Counted from the first letter of the stretch, positions 31,901-42,133 are shown. The stretch is 64,000 nt of DNA from Cronobacter sakazakii (GCF_000982825.1 NZ_CP011047.1:496001-560000), one strand, 5' to 3'. Notes: a model not told the origin generated them from the letters alone. Numbers and translations: made by a program.

Positions 31901-32557
31901 ATGAAAAGAGCCGAATTAGACATTGTGGTTTTAGGCGAGGATTTACCGGATGAAGGACTGGAAAAAGGGACTGTTGGTACGATTGTTATGGTTTTCGATA
32001 CCCCGACACTGGGCTATCTTGTCGAGTTTTGCGACAAGGAAGGAAGAACAATAGCAATGCCTGCTTTGCTACCCGCTCAGATAAAGCGTTATTTCACTCC
32101 TGGCATCCTCAAAACACTGCTGGTTGACAATAATTATCCGGTAGCCAACCCAGTCAACCCGGAAGTAATGGCAGACGTGATGCGCAAAGCTCCTCCTGCT
32201 GAATGGGATACTCAGAAGAAAAAGGTATACGAGGATATTCAGCGCCTGATGATTAACCGGCCGGATTACTCTGATATGTTCCAAATCATGGATGGACTTG
32301 AGTACAACGGTTTGACGCTGTACAGCATGGCAAATATCTACATCCGTAACGTTGAAACACATAACAACGAGAGCGCTATCGATTCAAACCTTTCTGACAA
32401 GGTACTGATTGGTCGGAATGAAATGTTCGTATTTGTCTACAGTTTCACAGATGATCGTTTCGAGATCCGCGATAAAACATCACCGGATCATGTTATTGCG
32501 ACATATGCTCATTTCAATGAATTGTTATCCGCAATAATTGATTCGTTAAGTGAATGA
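31901..32557 (+). CDS. Putative immunity protein, DUF4926 plus SUKH/YrhA-like domain
   Basis: 218 residues. The first 60 match DUF4926 (VVLGEDLPDEGLEKGTVGTI...YLVEFCDKEGRTIAMPAL). Residues 105-218 have the look of the SUKH/SMI1-KNR4 YrhA group: a helical start, DYSDMFQIMDGLEYNGLTLY, KVLIGRNEM and a terminal helix after FEIRDKTSP. SUKH proteins are common toxin-immunity proteins. Ten bases after the DUF6883 gene and co-directional, which is the standard effector-immunity order. AAAATAAAA is a weak ribosome site, so coupling to the upstream gene is likely. Confidence 0.65.
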   Translation: MKRAELDIVVLGEDLPDEGLEKGTVGTIVMVFDTPTLGYLVEFCDKEGRTIAMPALLPAQIKRYFTPGILKTLLVDNNYPVANPVNPEVMADVMRKAPPAEWDTQKKKVYEDIQRLMINRPDYSDMFQIMDGLEYNGLTLYSMANIYIRNVETHNNESAIDSNLSDKVLIGRNEMFVFVYSFTDDRFEIRDKTSPDHVIATYAHFNELLSAIIDSLSE

Positions 32558-32671
32558 CCGTAATGGTTAATGTTGATTTACGCTGAAGAGCTGTGGATTT
32601 ACGGCGTATTTGGTCATAAATATAACCTTATAACGCTTCCAAAGGGTAGTCGCGTGCTTCTGATAAAGACC

Positions 32672-33184
32672 GTCGTGGACAGTCATTCATCTTTACCCTG
32701 CCCAAAAAGCAAAAACCCCGCCGGAGGGGGGTTTTTTAACGTGTGAAGCTGACCGGTAAGCCGCGTTTTTTCATAGAGAGCGTCGTGGACAGTCATTCAT
32801 CTTTGCCCCGCCCATAAAAGCAAAAACCCCGCCGAAGCGGGGTTTTCTAAAGTGTGAAGCTTGCCGGTAAGCCGCGTTCTTTTCATAGAAAGCGTCGTGG
32901 ACAGTCATTCATCTTTGCCCCGCCCAAAAAGCAAAAACCCCGCCGAAGCGGGGTTTTCTAATGTGTGAAGCTTGCCGGTAAGCCGCGTTCTTTTCATAGA
33001 AAGCGTCGTGGACAGTCATTCATCTTTACCCCGCCCATAAAGCAAAAACCCCGCCGGAGCGGGGTTTTCTAATGTGTGAAGCTTGCCGGTAAGCCGTGTT
33101 CTTTTCATGGAAAGCGTCGTGGACAGTCATTCATCTTCATCCCGCCCAAAAAGCAAAAACCCCGCCGGAGCGGGGTTTTCTAAA

Positions 33185-33213
<29 letters not shown>
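32672..33213 (-). repeat. Five tandem 111-bp repeats copied from the rnpB 3' end, each with a terminator
   Basis: The motif GTCGTGGACAGTCATTCATC recurs at 32672, 32782, 32894, 33005 and 33116, and once more inside rnpB at 33214; spacings are 110, 112, 111, 111 and 98. Each unit reads, on the minus strand, as the last 50 or so bases of RNase P RNA followed by a CCCCGC/GCGGGG hairpin with a T run (plus-strand centres near 32724, 32836, 32947, 33058 and 33169). Repeats of about 113 bp with terminators behind rnpB are known in E. coli. They ensure transcript end formation and offer alternative 3' ends. Confidence 0.93.
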
Positions 33214-33561
<348 letters not shown>

Positions 33562-33568
33562 GGCGCGG

Positions 33569-33597
33569 AGTATAGAGGGTTTGCCCGCCGCTGTCAC
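33569..33597 (-). promoter_or_regulatory. rnpB promoter
   Basis: On the minus strand GTGACA (33592-33597) and TATACT (33569-33574) are 17 bases apart, with transcription expected to start at about 33561. A GCGC-rich stretch between -10 and start resembles the stringent-control discriminator of stable-RNA genes. Confidence 0.85.
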
Positions 33598-33621
33598 GCC
33601 CGATCACGGTTTATCGCGCCG

Positions 33622-34482
33622 TCAGCCCTGCTGTTCCAGCGCATATTTATAAAGCGCGTTCTTCTTCACGCCGTGGATTTCCGCCGCCAGCGCCGCCGCT
33701 TTTTTGAGCGGCAGCTCGGCCTGCAGCAGCGCGAGCGTGCGCAGCGCATCAGGCGGCAGTGCGTCTTCCTGCGCTTTATGCCCTTCGACGATCAGCACCA
33801 TTTCGCCCTTACGGCGGTTTTCATCGTCTTTCACCCAGGCGAGCAGCTCGCCCACCGGCGCGCCGTAAATGGTTTCCCAGGTTTTGGTCAGCTCGCGCGC
33901 CAGCACTACGTAACGGGATTCGCCCCAGACGGCCACCATATCTTCCAGGCTTTCCAGCAGACGATGAGTAGACTCATAAAAAATCAGCGTGCGCGGCTCC
34001 TGCTCCAGCGTCTTCAGCGCGTCGCGGCGGCCTTTGGATTTCGCCGGTAAAAAACCTTCATAGCAGAAACGGTCAGAGGGCAAACCCGCGGCGGAAAGCG
34101 CAGCGATAGCGGCGCACGGCCCCGGCAGCGGCACTACGCGCAGCCCGGCTTCGCGGCAGGCGCGCACCAGGTGATAGCCAGGGTCGTTAATCAGCGGCGT
34201 ACCGGCGTCGGAGACCAGCGCGATGTTCTGCCCTTCGCGTAGTTTGGCTATCAGGGTTTCCGCTTTTTGCTGTTCGTTATGGTCGTGCAGCGCAAAAAGC
34301 CGGGCGCTGATAGCAAAATGTTGCAGCAGCAGACCGGTATGACGGGTATCCTCAGCGGCGATAAGATCGACGGACTGCAATACTGTCAGGGCACGTTGCG
34401 TGATGTCGCCGAGATTGCCGATAGGCGTCGGGACGATGTAGAGCTGGCCCTGAGAATTCTGCGCCGAATCGTTTTGTTTCAT
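33622..34482 (-). CDS. rsmI: RsmI, 16S rRNA C1402 ribose 2'-O-methyltransferase
   Basis: A 286-residue tetrapyrrole-methylase-fold enzyme using S-adenosylmethionine to methylate C1402 of 16S rRNA together with RsmH. Signature segments: [15 protein letters not shown] (about residues 14-28), [14 protein letters not shown] and [14 protein letters not shown]. Length equals E. coli RsmI. Divergent from lpoA with 62 bases between starts; rnpB lies immediately downstream. Confidence 0.95.
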   Translation of the reverse strand: MKQNDSAQNSQGQLYIVPTPIGNLGDITQRALTVLQSVDLIAAEDTRHTGLLLQHFAISARLFALHDHNEQQKAETLIAKLREGQNIALVSDAGTPLINDPGYHLVRACREAGLRVVPLPGPCAAIAALSAAGLPSDRFCYEGFLPAKSKGRRDALKTLEQEPRTLIFYESTHRLLESLEDMVAVWGESRYVVLARELTKTWETIYGAPVGELLAWVKDDENRRKGEMVLIVEGHKAQEDALPPDALRTLALLQAELPLKKAAALAAEIHGVKKNALYKYALEQQG

Positions 34483-34544
34483 TGTTTCGTCCGTATTGCC
34501 GATTTAAAATTGAACATTCACCAGAAAAAACCACTGGATACAGT

Positions 34545-36611
34545 ATGGTACCTTCAAAATTTTCCGGCTCTAAAGCCGCGCGTTGTCTGCCTGTCCTGCT
34601 GGCAGCCCTCTTTTTCGCAGGCTGCGGTACGCAGACGGCCGATCAGAGCACGGCGCATATGCAGGGCGAGGCCAAAGCGGATTCCGGCTTTTATCTGCAC
34701 CAGATGGAACAAAGCCGTGATGATAGCAAGACCAACTGGCAATTACTCGCCATACGTGCACTACTCGGTGAAGGCAAACGCGAGCGCGCCATCACGCTCT
34801 ACGGCGAGCTGCCGCAAAACCTGACGGACGCCCAGCGCCGCGAAGCGTCGCTGCTGGAAGCGCAAATCAAACTGGCGCAGCAGGATTATCAGGGCGCCGC
34901 CGCGCTGCTGGATAAAATCAACGCAGCCGATCTGAACGACGAGCAGAAAGCCCGTTACTGGCAGGCGAAGATTGACGCCAGCCAGGGCCGCCCGTCGCTT
35001 GAACTGCTGCGCGCGCTGATCGCGCAGGAGCCGCTGTTACAGGGCCCGTCGAAGCAGAAAAACATCGACGCCACCTGGCAGGCGCTCTCGCAGATGTCTG
35101 CGGATCAGGCAAAAGCGCTGGTTATCAACGCCGATGAAAACACGCTCCAGGGCTGGCTTGACCTCCAGCGCGTCTGGCTCGACAACCGCAACGATCCGAA
35201 AATGCTTCAGGCGGGCGTGAAAGACTGGCAGACGCGCTACCCGCAGAATCCGGGCGCGAAAATGCTGCCGTCGCAGCTCGCTAATCTGCAAAACTACAAG
35301 CCCGCTTCCGCCGATAAAATCGCGCTGCTGCTGCCGTTAAATGGCCAGGCGGCCGTGTTTGGCCGCGCCATTCAGCAGGGTTTTGAAGCGGCGAAAAACG
35401 CGGGCACCAGCCCTGTCGCGGCGCAGTCGTCAACGCCAGCGCCAGCGCCCGCACAGGCGGATAACGCCGCGCAGCCTACGGACAGCACCCAGCCTCAGCC
35501 GACCGATGGCGTGGCAAGCCCCGCCGCCGCGCCGGTCGACGATCTGGCCCCGCAGCCGGACGCGACGCAAAACACCCAGCCCGCACAGCAACCGGTTGAT
35601 GCCCAGCCTGTCGCCACGGCACCGGCTAACCCTGCAGCGGAAATTAAAGTCTATGACACCAGCTCGCAGTCCATCATGCAGATCCTGGCGCAGGCGCAGC
35701 AGGATGGCGCAAGCCTGGTCGTCGGCCCGCTTCTGAAAGAGAGCGTGGACGGCGTACTGAAAAGCGGCACGCCGCTGAACGTACTGGCGCTTAACCAGCC
35801 GGAGACGGTGCAGAACCGCCCGAATGTCTGCTATTTCGCGCTGTCGCCGGAAGATGAAGCCGCTGACGCCGCTGCCCATATATGGCAGGAAGGCAAACGC
35901 GCGCCGCTACTGCTGGTGCCTTACAGCGCGCTCGGCGATCGCGTGACGAAAGCCTTCGCTGACCGCTGGGCGCAGCTTGGCGGCGGTACGGTGTTGCAGC
36001 AGAAATTCGGCTCCGTCAACGAGCTTAAAATGAACATTAACGGCGGCACCGGCATCGCGCTGACGGGCTCTCCTGTCGCGGCCAGCCTGCCGCAGCAGCA
36101 GCCTGTGACCATTGGCGGTCTCTCCATTCCGGCACCGCCGACCGACGCGCAGATCACCGCAGGCACCAGCGGCAATGTCGACGCTGTTTACATCCTCGCC
36201 ACGCCGTCTGAAATTGCGCTGATCAAGCCAATGATCGCGATGCGCGCAGGCAGCCACAGCGGGGCGACGCTGTATGCCAGCTCGCGCAGCGCTCAGGGCG
36301 GCTCCGGCCCGGATTTCCGTCTCGAAATGGAAGGCCTGGAGTTCAGCGATATCCCGATGCTTACCGGCAGCAACCCGGCGCTGATGCAGCAGGCGCTCGC
36401 GGCGGTGAATAACGACTATTCGCTGGCGCGTCTGTATGCGATGGGCGTGGATGCCTGGTCGCTGGCGAACCATTTCTCCCAGATGCGTCAGGTGCCGGGC
36501 TTCCAGCTCAGCGGTAACACCGGCGCGCTTAGCGCAACACAGGACTGCGTCATTAACAGGAAGTTAACGTGGCTCAAATACCAGCAAGGACAGTTGGTTC
36601 CGGCCAACTAA
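34545..36611 (+). CDS. lpoA: LpoA, outer-membrane lipoprotein activator of PBP1A
   Basis: 688 residues. Lipoprotein signal with lipobox LFFAGC (Cys27), an N-terminal TPR-like helical domain to about residue 255, an Ala/Pro/Gln-rich linker (about 290-365), and a periplasmic-binding-like C-terminal domain ([24 protein letters not shown] onward). It spans the periplasm to activate the PBP1A (MrcA) synthase. Start at 34545 matches E. coli MVPS; the ORF extends 21 codons further up without support. Its end overlaps yraN by 43 bases. Confidence 0.95.
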   Translation: MVPSKFSGSKAARCLPVLLAALFFAGCGTQTADQSTAHMQGEAKADSGFYLHQMEQSRDDSKTNWQLLAIRALLGEGKRERAITLYGELPQNLTDAQRREASLLEAQIKLAQQDYQGAAALLDKINAADLNDEQKARYWQAKIDASQGRPSLELLRALIAQEPLLQGPSKQKNIDATWQALSQMSADQAKALVINADENTLQGWLDLQRVWLDNRNDPKMLQAGVKDWQTRYPQNPGAKMLPSQLANLQNYKPASADKIALLLPLNGQAAVFGRAIQQGFEAAKNAGTSPVAAQSSTPAPAPAQADNAAQPTDSTQPQPTDGVASPAAAPVDDLAPQPDATQNTQPAQQPVDAQPVATAPANPAAEIKVYDTSSQSIMQILAQAQQDGASLVVGPLLKESVDGVLKSGTPLNVLALNQPETVQNRPNVCYFALSPEDEAADAAAHIWQEGKRAPLLLVPYSALGDRVTKAFADRWAQLGGGTVLQQKFGSVNELKMNINGGTGIALTGSPVAASLPQQQPVTIGGLSIPAPPTDAQITAGTSGNVDAVYILATPSEIALIKPMIAMRAGSHSGATLYASSRSAQGGSGPDFRLEMEGLEFSDIPMLTGSNPALMQQALAAVNNDYSLARLYAMGVDAWSLANHFSQMRQVPGFQLSGNTGALSATQDCVINRKLTWLKYQQGQLVPAN

Positions 36612-36964
36612 GCCGCAAAGAGACCGGTGCCGCCTGGGAAGCCCAGGCGCGCGCCTTTCTTGAGCGTAAGGGACTGCGCTTTATCGCCGCCAATGTGCAT
36701 GAGCGCGGCGGCGAAATCGATCTCATCATGGATGACCGGGGCGTGACGGTGTTCGTCGAAGTGCGCTACCGCCGCGCCAGTCTGTATGGCGGCGCGGCCG
36801 CCAGCGTCACCCGCAGCAAACAACAAAAATTGTTACACACCGCCCGGTTGTGGCTCGCGCGCCACAATGGGAGCTTTGATACTGTGGATTGCCGGTTCGA
36901 TGTGTTAGCCTTCACCGGCAATGAAACCGAGTGGATAGCGAACGCCTTTTCGCTCCACGCCTGA
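36569..36964 (+). CDS. yraN: YraN, UPF0102 endonuclease-fold protein
   Basis: 131 residues, Holliday-junction-resolvase-like fold: [19 protein letters not shown], the E-x-D pair in RGGEIDLIM and VFVEVRYR form the nuclease-type core. Activity is not established. GTG start inside lpoA, preceded by AGGAAGTTAAC, giving a 43-base overlap as in E. coli. Confidence 0.9.
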   Translation: MAQIPARTVGSGQLSRKETGAAWEAQARAFLERKGLRFIAANVHERGGEIDLIMDDRGVTVFVEVRYRRASLYGGAAASVTRSKQQKLLHTARLWLARHNGSFDTVDCRFDVLAFTGNETEWIANAFSLHA

Positions 36965-36990
36965 ACTGACGTAACGCTCAAAGGATAATC

Positions 36991-37581
36991 GTGCTAGAAA
37001 GAATCAAAGTCTGCTTTACGGAAAGCATTCAAACCCAGATTGCGGCGGCGGAAGCACTCCCGGATGCGATTTCACGTGCGGCCATGACCCTGGTTCAGTC
37101 TCTCCTTAACGGCAACAAAATCCTCTGCTGCGGCAACGGCACGTCCGGTGCTAACGCGCAGCATTTCGCGGCCAGCATGATCAATCGTTATGAAACCGAA
37201 CGGCCCGGTTTACCTGCCATTGCACTAAATACCGATAATGTGGTCTTAACGGCGATAACCAACGACAGGCTGCATGACGAAGTGTATGCCAAACAGGTAC
37301 GCGCGCTGGGCCACGCCGGGGATGTCCTGCTGGCGATCTCCACCCGTGGCAACAGCCGCGATATCGTGAAAGCGGTAGAAGCGGCCGTCACCCGCGATAT
37401 GACTATCGTGGCGCTGACGGGCTACGACGGCGGCGAGCTGGCGGGCCTGCTGGGGCCGCAGGATGTGGAGATCCGTATTCCTTCCCATCGCAGCGCGCGC
37501 ATTCACGAGATGCATATGCTGACGGTCAACTGCCTGTGTGATCTTATCGATAACACATTGTTTCCACACCAGGATGATTAA
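36991..37581 (+). CDS. diaA: DiaA, DnaA initiator-associating protein
   Basis: A 196-residue SIS-domain protein, homotetrameric in E. coli, that binds DnaA and promotes ordered assembly at oriC for timely initiation. [18 protein letters not shown] (about residues 46-63) and the SIS segment [15 protein letters not shown] are visible. GTG start at 36991 after AAAGGATAATC. Follows yraN by 26 bases in the lpoA-yraN-diaA-dolP run. Confidence 0.94.
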   Translation: MLERIKVCFTESIQTQIAAAEALPDAISRAAMTLVQSLLNGNKILCCGNGTSGANAQHFAASMINRYETERPGLPAIALNTDNVVLTAITNDRLHDEVYAKQVRALGHAGDVLLAISTRGNSRDIVKAVEAAVTRDMTIVALTGYDGGELAGLLGPQDVEIRIPSHRSARIHEMHMLTVNCLCDLIDNTLFPHQDD

Positions 37582-37590
37582 GGAGTGCTC

Positions 37591-38166
37591 ATGAAGGCCA
37601 TTAAACCCCTTGCGGTGGTGATGACCGCGCTAGTGCTACAGGGCTGCGTTGCGGCAGCCGTCGTCGGAACCGCGGCCGTCGGCACCAAGGCCGCCACCGA
37701 TCCGCGCAGTGTGGGTACTCAGGTTGATGACGGGACGCTGGAGCTGCGCGTGAATACCGCGCTTGGCAAAGATCAACAGCTGAAGAAAGAAGCGCGGATT
37801 AACGTGACCGCCTATCAGGGCAAAGTGCTGCTGACTGGTCAGTCGCCGAACCCGGAACTGGCATCCCGCGCGAAACAAATCGCGATGGGCGTGGAAGGGG
37901 CGACGGAAGTGTTTAACGAGATCCGCAACGGTCAGCCGATTGGGTTGGGCACCGCGTCGTCGGATACCTGGATAACCACCAAAGTGCGCTCTCAGCTGCT
38001 TGGCAGCGATCAGGTGAAATCGTCTAACGTGAAGGTGACGACCGAGAACGGCGAAGTGTTCCTGCTGGGTCTGGTGACCGAGCGTGAAGGCCGCGCGGCA
38101 GCGGATACCGCAAGCCGCGTAAGCGGCGTGAAACACGTGACGACCGCGTTTACCTACATTAAGTAA
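37591..38166 (+). CDS. dolP: DolP (YraP), outer-membrane lipoprotein with two BON domains
   Basis: 191 residues: lipoprotein signal with LVLQGC (Cys19), then two BON domains (about 46-115 and 125-191). DolP binds anionic phospholipids at the division site and supports outer-membrane integrity and BAM function. Start at 37591 chosen from AGGAGTGCTC; a GTG six bases earlier is not used. Nine bases after diaA; followed by a hairpin at 38179-38203. Confidence 0.94.
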   Translation: MKAIKPLAVVMTALVLQGCVAAAVVGTAAVGTKAATDPRSVGTQVDDGTLELRVNTALGKDQQLKKEARINVTAYQGKVLLTGQSPNPELASRAKQIAMGVEGATEVFNEIRNGQPIGLGTASSDTWITTKVRSQLLGSDQVKSSNVKVTTENGEVFLLGLVTEREGRAAADTASRVSGVKHVTTAFTYIK

Positions 38167-38178
38167 CTCCCTCATCCC

Positions 38179-38208
38179 GCCCTCTCTCCGCCGGGGAGAG
38201 GGCTTCTG
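38179..38208 (+). terminator. Terminator-like hairpin after dolP
   Basis: GCCCTCTCTCC (38179-38189) and GGGGAGAGGGC (38193-38203) form a strong stem with a weak T tail (TTCTGT). Confidence 0.55.
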
Positions 38209-38232
38209 TAACATCCTTACACTTATGACGAT

Positions 38233-38416
38233 GGCGGGTGCGCTTTGCTTACCCGCCCTACAGGATCGCAACGCTGGTTCTCAGGCGGGTGCGCTTCGCT
38301 TACCCGCCCTACAAGACCGTGACGCTGGTTCTCAGGCGGGTGCGCTGCGCTTACCCGCCCTACAGTAAGGGGATGCTTTTTGCTTTTGTAGGGTGGGTAA
38401 GCGAAGCGCACCCACC
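38233..38416. repeat. Cluster of four REP-like palindromic units
   Basis: GGCGGGTGCGCTTCGCTTAC-type units followed by CCGCCCTACA occur at 38233, 38284 and 38335 (51-base period, with near-identical spacers containing ACGCTGGTTCTCA) and once inverted at 38387-38416. Each unit can fold on itself. They lie between convergent dolP and yraQ, the usual place for extragenic palindromes. Confidence 0.85.
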
Positions 38417-38425
38417 TTTCCAGTA

Positions 38426-39469
38426 TTAAAAAACCAGCGCCAGCGCGCCTGTCACCGCTCCCGCCAGCATGACCATCCCGCCGGTCAGCCACAGCGCTTT
38501 CGCCGGGAAGGCCTTACGCAGCATGATAAGCGAAGGCAGACTTACCGCCGGCAGCGTCACCAGCAGCGCCAGCCCCGGCGCAACGCCCATGCCCGCCATC
38601 ATCATCGTCTGCACAATCGGGATTTCCGCGGCGGTCGGGATCACGAACAGACAACCGGCAATCGCCATCGCCAGCACCCAGAACAGCGTATTGCCCACTG
38701 CGCCATCGGCGTGCGGGAACAGCCAGACGCGCGCGGCACCCAGCACCAACACCGCCAGCAAATAGACCGGGATCGTATTCCAGAAGAGCGTCCAGAGCGC
38801 CCGGAACCAGCGCGCCATAAAGCTGCCCTGCGGCGCTTCTGCGGGCTGAACCGCCTCTGGCAGCGCAGGCGCTGGCATATCGGCCACAAACCGCTGCACC
38901 AGCGACGCGATGCCAATCACCATCACCAGGCCCACCGCCACGCGAATAAGCGTAAATTCCCAGCCCAGCACGAATCCCATAAACACCAGCGTCGCCGGGT
39001 TCAGCAGCGGGTTGCCGAGCCAGAACGCCAGCGCGCCGCCCATCGACACCGACTGACGGCGCATCCCGGCGGCAACCGGCGCGGCGCAGCAGGTACACAT
39101 CATGCCCGGCAGTGAAAACAGCGTGCCAAGCAGCGTACCGCGAAAACGCGGCTGGCCCAGCGTGCGTACCAGCCAGTCGCGCGGGATAAGCACCTGAATC
39201 AGCGAGCCCAGCAGCACGCCGAGCACGGCGGCTTTCCAGACGGCGAGAAAATAGATAGCGGCGTAATCGAGTGCCGCGCGCAGCGGGTTATCCTGCGCAT
39301 TCGCGAGAATAGAATTGCCGATGCTGTGCGTTTGCGCCGCGGTAAAGGCTTTGCCGTAATAAGGCTGCCATTTGACGTACCACAGGCCAATAAACAGGAC
39401 GAGAAAAAACAGCGCGGGTTTCCACCATGCGGGGGATTTCGGCGCCAGAGATGAAGACTGACCAGCCAT
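38426..39469 (-). CDS. yraQ: YraQ, permease of the DUF318 family
   Basis: 347 residues, eight or more membrane segments in two halves. The first half carries LPGMMCTCCAAPVAAGMRR, a Cys-Cys stretch within the membrane typical of the family; the second has FVIPTAAEIPIVQTMM. Function unknown; the family has been linked to metal or thiol transport. Start at 39469 with AGAGGAATGTT before it; an ATG 14 codons upstream is rejected. Confidence 0.88.
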   Translation of the reverse strand: MAGQSSSLAPKSPAWWKPALFFLVLFIGLWYVKWQPYYGKAFTAAQTHSIGNSILANAQDNPLRAALDYAAIYFLAVWKAAVLGVLLGSLIQVLIPRDWLVRTLGQPRFRGTLLGTLFSLPGMMCTCCAAPVAAGMRRQSVSMGGALAFWLGNPLLNPATLVFMGFVLGWEFTLIRVAVGLVMVIGIASLVQRFVADMPAPALPEAVQPAEAPQGSFMARWFRALWTLFWNTIPVYLLAVLVLGAARVWLFPHADGAVGNTLFWVLAMAIAGCLFVIPTAAEIPIVQTMMMAGMGVAPGLALLVTLPAVSLPSLIMLRKAFPAKALWLTGGMVMLAGAVTGALALVF

Positions 39470-39545
39470 AACATTCCTCTGGAAAACAGGGGGTAAATTT
39501 TTGCCGGTCAATAGTACGCCCGCCGGGCGCGTTTTGAAACGCGGT

Positions 39546-40196
39546 TCAGCGCGCCGTTTGTGCGGCTATTTCGCGCAATTGCGCTGAATCAAGCACCGCG
39601 ACATCTTCTTGTGCAGGCGACAGCGCCGCATTCACCATGGCCTGCGCCACGGTCTGCGCCTCAATGGCTTTCCACTTACCTGGCAGCAGGCGAAACAGCG
39701 GCGCCATAAAAGATTCCCCGGCGCGGCGCTTTTCGCGATCGCCGATGAGCAGCGACGGGCGCGCGATCGTCAGCCGCGGCCAGCCCTGCGCCTTCAGCGC
39801 CGTTTCCATCTCGCCCTTCACCCGGTTATAGAAAAACGGCGAATTGGGGTTCGCGCCGAGCGCGCTGACCACCAGCACATGCTTTGCGCCAAGGCGCAGC
39901 CCGGCGAGCGAGGTGTCCACTACCAGCGTGTAATCAGCCAGAATAAACGCCTCTTTGCTGCCCGCCTCGCGCCGCGTGGTGCCAAGACAGCAAAAAACGA
40001 TATCCAGCGGCGCGCTGAGCTGCGTCAGCACATCGGAGAGCTGCGGGTCGCACGGGTTTTCCACTTTATGCATCGGCACGCGCAGCGGGCGGCGCGTTGG
40101 CGCGATAATCGACGTCACGCGCGGCTCATCAACCAGCATCCGCAGCAGATGACTGCCCACGAGGCCGCTGGCGCCCGTTATCAGTACTCGACTCAT
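39546..40196 (-). CDS. yraR: YraR, NAD(P)-binding SDR-like protein
   Basis: A 215-residue atypical short-chain dehydrogenase/NAD(P)-binding protein with the N-terminal [14 protein letters not shown] motif (residues 8-21) and a [12 protein letters not shown] segment with the Tyr-x3-Lys. Function unknown. Start at 40196, preceded by AAGGAGCGATC. Same strand as yraQ, 76 bases upstream of it. Confidence 0.87.
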   Translation of the reverse strand: MSRVLITGASGLVGSHLLRMLVDEPRVTSIIAPTRRPLRVPMHKVENPCDPQLSDVLTQLSAPLDIVFCCLGTTRREAGSKEAFILADYTLVVDTSLAGLRLGAKHVLVVSALGANPNSPFFYNRVKGEMETALKAQGWPRLTIARPSLLIGDREKRRAGESFMAPLFRLLPGKWKAIEAQTVAQAMVNAALSPAQEDVAVLDSAQLREIAAQTAR

Positions 40197-40341
40197 GATC
40201 GCTCCTTTGCAGAATCTTCTGCCTTGCAATGTCAGCGCCCTGAACCAGGCTTAATAGTCTGTGTGGTTTAAGTATTTACCATTTCTGGCAAAAGCCATTA
40301 CTGCACATCACCGTTCTGTTAAAGACACCAAGGGAGGCGTA

Positions 40342-40860
40342 ATGAGCAAGAAGATTGCAGTCTTAATCACTGATGAGTTTGAAGATTCCGAATTCACATC
40401 CCCGGCGGCTGAGTACCGCAAAGCCGGACATGAAGTGATTACCATCGAGAAAGAAGCCGGGAAAACCGTCACCGGTAAACAGGGCGAAGCGAAAGTCACC
40501 ATTGATAAGGCCATCGATGAGGTGAGCCCGGCAGACTTTGACGCCCTGCTGCTGCCTGGCGGTCATTCGCCGGACAGCCTGCGCGGTGACGACCGTTTTG
40601 TCACCTTTACCCGCGATTTCGTCAATACCGGCAAACCGGTGTTTGCCATCTGCCACGGGCCGCAGCTGTTAATCAGCGCCGATGTGATCCGCGGGCGTAA
40701 GCTTACCGCCGTTAAGCCTATCGTGATTGACGTGAAAAACGCCGGAGCGGAATTCCACGATCAGGAAGTGGTCGTCGATAAAGACCAACTGGTAACCAGC
40801 CGCACGCCGGAAGACTTGCCTGCGTTTAACCGCGAGGCGTTACGCCTGCTCGGCGCGTAA
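40342..40860 (+). CDS. yhbO: YhbO, PfpI/DJ-1-family deglycase
   Basis: A 172-residue cytosolic PfpI-type protein with the nucleophilic Cys in AICHGPQLL (about residue 104) and the partner Glu early in the chain ([10 protein letters not shown]). E. coli YhbO protects against glyoxal-type and other stresses and has been described as a protein/nucleotide deglycase. Start at 40342 after AAGGGAGGCGTA. Its last 21 bases overlap the convergent yhbP. Confidence 0.92.
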   Translation: MSKKIAVLITDEFEDSEFTSPAAEYRKAGHEVITIEKEAGKTVTGKQGEAKVTIDKAIDEVSPADFDALLLPGGHSPDSLRGDDRFVTFTRDFVNTGKPVFAICHGPQLLISADVIRGRKLTAVKPIVIDVKNAGAEFHDQEVVVDKDQLVTSRTPEDLPAFNREALRLLGA

Positions 40861-41274
40861 CCAGACGAGTTTTTTACCAAACCCCAGGGTGTTGTCAGTA
40901 AATTTGATCTCATCAAGACGGATCTCCCACAGCGGGGAGGACATCACCCTGGCCACCGGAAAGCGGCGGTTATAGCACTCGCGCAAGGCCTCGCTTTCCG
41001 GCTCTTCCACCAGCCGTAATTCTCCCGAGAACTGCACGCCGCGGATAAGCGCTACGGTTTTGGTCTGCCCGTTAACCGTGCCCGCGACAGGCGCCAGTTT
41101 GCCTGCCATTTTGCCGTGTCGGCTTTCGGTATCGCTTAACAGATAAAACGCCACCCGTTCACGATCGTAAAGGTAAAACGCGTTCGCGCACCAGAGCGCT
41201 TCTCCATTGCCGACGCAATACGTGACGACATGCTGTTTAGCGAGCCATTTGCTGATGGCGTCGAGAGCGTCCAT
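40840..41274 (-). CDS. yhbP: YhbP, UPF0306 flavin-binding-barrel-like protein
   Basis: A 144-residue protein with the pyridoxamine-oxidase-like split-barrel pattern ([34 protein letters not shown] strands). Matches E. coli YhbP in place and length. Function unknown. Its 3' end overlaps yhbO by 21 bases and it is divergent from yhbQ. Confidence 0.87.
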   Translation of the reverse strand: MDALDAISKWLAKQHVVTYCVGNGEALWCANAFYLYDRERVAFYLLSDTESRHGKMAGKLAPVAGTVNGQTKTVALIRGVQFSGELRLVEEPESEALRECYNRRFPVARVMSSPLWEIRLDEIKFTDNTLGFGKKLVWLRAEQA

Positions 41275-41339
41275 TGTTTCTCCTGTCGGGGATAATCATG
41301 GTAAGGTGCGGCCAGATGTGACTGCCGCTGATATTCATT

Positions 41340-41627
41340 ATGGAAGAATGGTTTCTTTATCTGATCCGCTGCCCCGATAACCGGCTTTATACCGGCATCA
41401 CCACTGATGTCGCGCGCCGCTTCGCCCAGCATCAGCGCGGCAAGGGGGCCAAAGCGCTGCGCGGTAAAGGCGAGCTGACGCTGGTTTTCAGCGCGCCCGC
41501 CGGCAATCGCTCCGAGGCGCTGCGCGCCGAATACCGCATCAAGCAGCTGACGAAACGGCAGAAAGAGCAACTGGTCGCGGGAGAGCTGGCGTTTGAGGCG
41601 ATGAAAAGCGCACCGCAAACGCCCTGA
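41340..41627 (+). CDS. yhbQ: YhbQ, GIY-YIG nuclease-superfamily protein
   Basis: 95 residues, essentially one GIY-YIG domain: [20 protein letters not shown] gives the two conserved Tyr motifs, followed by the Arg (VARRFAQH) and a Glu in ALRAEYRIK. Close to UPF0213 proteins; E. coli YhbQ has been tied to DNA damage and biofilm dispersal but its role is not settled. It ends two bases from the convergent yhbS. Confidence 0.88.
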   Translation: MEEWFLYLIRCPDNRLYTGITTDVARRFAQHQRGKGAKALRGKGELTLVFSAPAGNRSEALRAEYRIKQLTKRQKEQLVAGELAFEAMKSAPQTP

Positions 41628-41629
41628 GA

Positions 41630-42133
41630 TCAGAAACGGTTAAAATGTTCGTGGTAGTCCACGGGGCCGTGCACGCCGTTCAGGGCGTCATCAGCGAGAC
41701 GGTGTACTTGGAACGCCGCTTCAGCGCCAGGCCAGCGGCAGTGCAGATCGTAACGGGCGGCGGGCTCAAAGCCCAGGCGGTTGTAAAACTCCGGCGCGCC
41801 CAGCGTGACGACCGCCGCGTAACCGAACTCATTAAGCGAATCGAGCCCTTCGTACACGAGCTGACGGCCAATCCCCTGCCCGCGCCACTCTTCGTCGACC
41901 GCGAGCGGCGCAAGTCCCAGCCACTGACGCTCTTCGCCCGCCACGGTGACAGGGCTGAATGCGACATAACCGACCACCTGCCCTTCATCATCCGTTGCGA
42001 CCAGCCCCAGCGTCAGCAGTCCGTCTTCACGGAGCGCGTGCACCAGCTCCGCCTCGTCGGCGCGACCGAACGCCCGGCGAAGTAACGCGTCGATGCCCGG
42101 CGCATCAATGGGGATTTCTACACGAATCAGCAT
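41630..42133 (-). CDS. yhbS: YhbS, GNAT-family acetyltransferase
   Basis: 167 residues with a GNAT fold: LAPLAVDEEWRGQGIGRQLVYEGLD holds the acetyl-CoA-binding Q/R-x2-G-x-G/A motif (GQGIG), and VVTLGAPEFYNRLGFEPA the C-terminal motif. Substrate unknown. Its start overlaps the ubiT stop by seven bases, so it is co-transcribed behind ubiT. Confidence 0.88.
   Translation of the reverse strand: MLIRVEIPIDAPGIDALLRRAFGRADEAELVHALREDGLLTLGLVATDDEGQVVGYVAFSPVTVAGEERQWLGLAPLAVDEEWRGQGIGRQLVYEGLDSLNEFGYAAVVTLGAPEFYNRLGFEPAARYDLHCRWPGAEAAFQVHRLADDALNGVHGPVDYHEHFNRF

Noticed and set aside
38233..38416. CRISPR array
   Set aside because: Only four units, one inverted, with nearly identical spacers; typical of REP-like palindromes.
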